Assembly (NCBI RefSeq): GCF_037975245.1
Contig: NC_092580.1
Coordinates: 3,074,501 to 3,138,500, forward strand
Origin: Apostichopus japonicus
Lineage: Eukaryota > Echinodermata > Holothuroidea > Aspidochirotida > Stichopodidae
Direction of reading: 5' to 3'
Length of the DNA: 64,000 nucleotides
Shown here: piece after piece, positions 63,871 through 64,000 of the stretch
Position numbering within the stretch: the first letter of the stretch is position 1
Layout of the letters: each line of letters begins with the position of its first letter
The notes under the pieces: generated by a model
Databases searched by the model: none
What the model was told of the DNA's origin: nothing
What the model saw: only the letters and a program-made list of their open reading frames with translations
Translations under genes and position numbers: made by a program

Positions 63871-64000
63871 TTAAAGGTGGGATCGCTCGTAATTTCCTCG
63901 TAAATTCTGTCCTTCACACCACCCGATTCAAAAATAATATCAATACTACCCTCTACCGGTTCGTCGCTGTTGTCTCGTAATTTCTCAGCAATCCAGTATT
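63871..64000 (-). CDS. unidentified coding exon, cut by window edge
   Basis: Minus-strand open frame YWIAEKLRDNSDEPVEGSID...IYEEITSDPTFK with donor TTTAA|GTAAGT at 63871. It ends with two carried bases and would splice in phase into adducin exon 62188-61984. The protein does not look like the adducin core that normally precedes that exon. It may be from an upstream gene, or an unusual adducin exon. Confidence 0.5.

Overview
This is an AT-rich, intron-rich metazoan genomic window. It has short coding exons with GT..AG introns, microsatellites, tRNA-derived SINEs, hAT-like elements and a LINE remnant. The gene content (two orphan immunoglobulin-domain receptors, one with a degenerate tyrosine-kinase-like domain, plus an adducin gene) suggests a marine invertebrate deuterostome. 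A sea cucumber or related echinoderm is my best guess, inferred from overall look only. All gene models were built by hand from open frames, splice sites and exon phase.

Left third (1-30 kb): two receptor genes face each other tail to tail. Gene A (+, 2164-20104, about 40 exons, about 1121 aa) encodes a signal peptide, several Ig-like domains, one transmembrane helix and a very long cytoplasmic tail. The tail is written in small phase-0 exons: first a set of similar acidic/Gln-rich exons, then 27 consecutive mini-exons, 14 of them exactly 54 bp (18 codons). Gene B (-, 29839-21078) encodes a signal peptide, three Ig-like domains, a transmembrane helix and a kinase-like domain in which the catalytic residues are replaced (HRD becomes YPG, DFG becomes DFC, and the VAxK lysine is missing). 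They end about 1 kb apart. Both look like cell-surface recognition receptors with non-catalytic signalling tails. The mini-exon array is the most unusual structure in the window.

Middle (30-50 kb): mostly repeats. There is a 1.29 kb hAT-type element with a perfect 8-bp target-site duplication, a small TIR element that recurs in inverted orientation near 62.5 kb, a decayed transposase-like remnant (35.7-38.2 kb), and a small unrecognised multi-exon gene C (40.5-44.7 kb, +) whose reading frame is broken by two in-frame stops. There follow three tRNA-like SINE heads in a row, a near-perfect long palindrome, and three tandem copies of a roughly 0.9 kb foldback repeat.

Right (50-64 kb): the 3' half of an adducin (ADD/hts) gene on the minus strand, with recognisable neck/tail segments and a MARCKS-like C-terminus that shows frame inconsistencies. 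Next come a TIR element, a degenerate LINE reverse transcriptase and an unidentified coding exon cut by the window edge.
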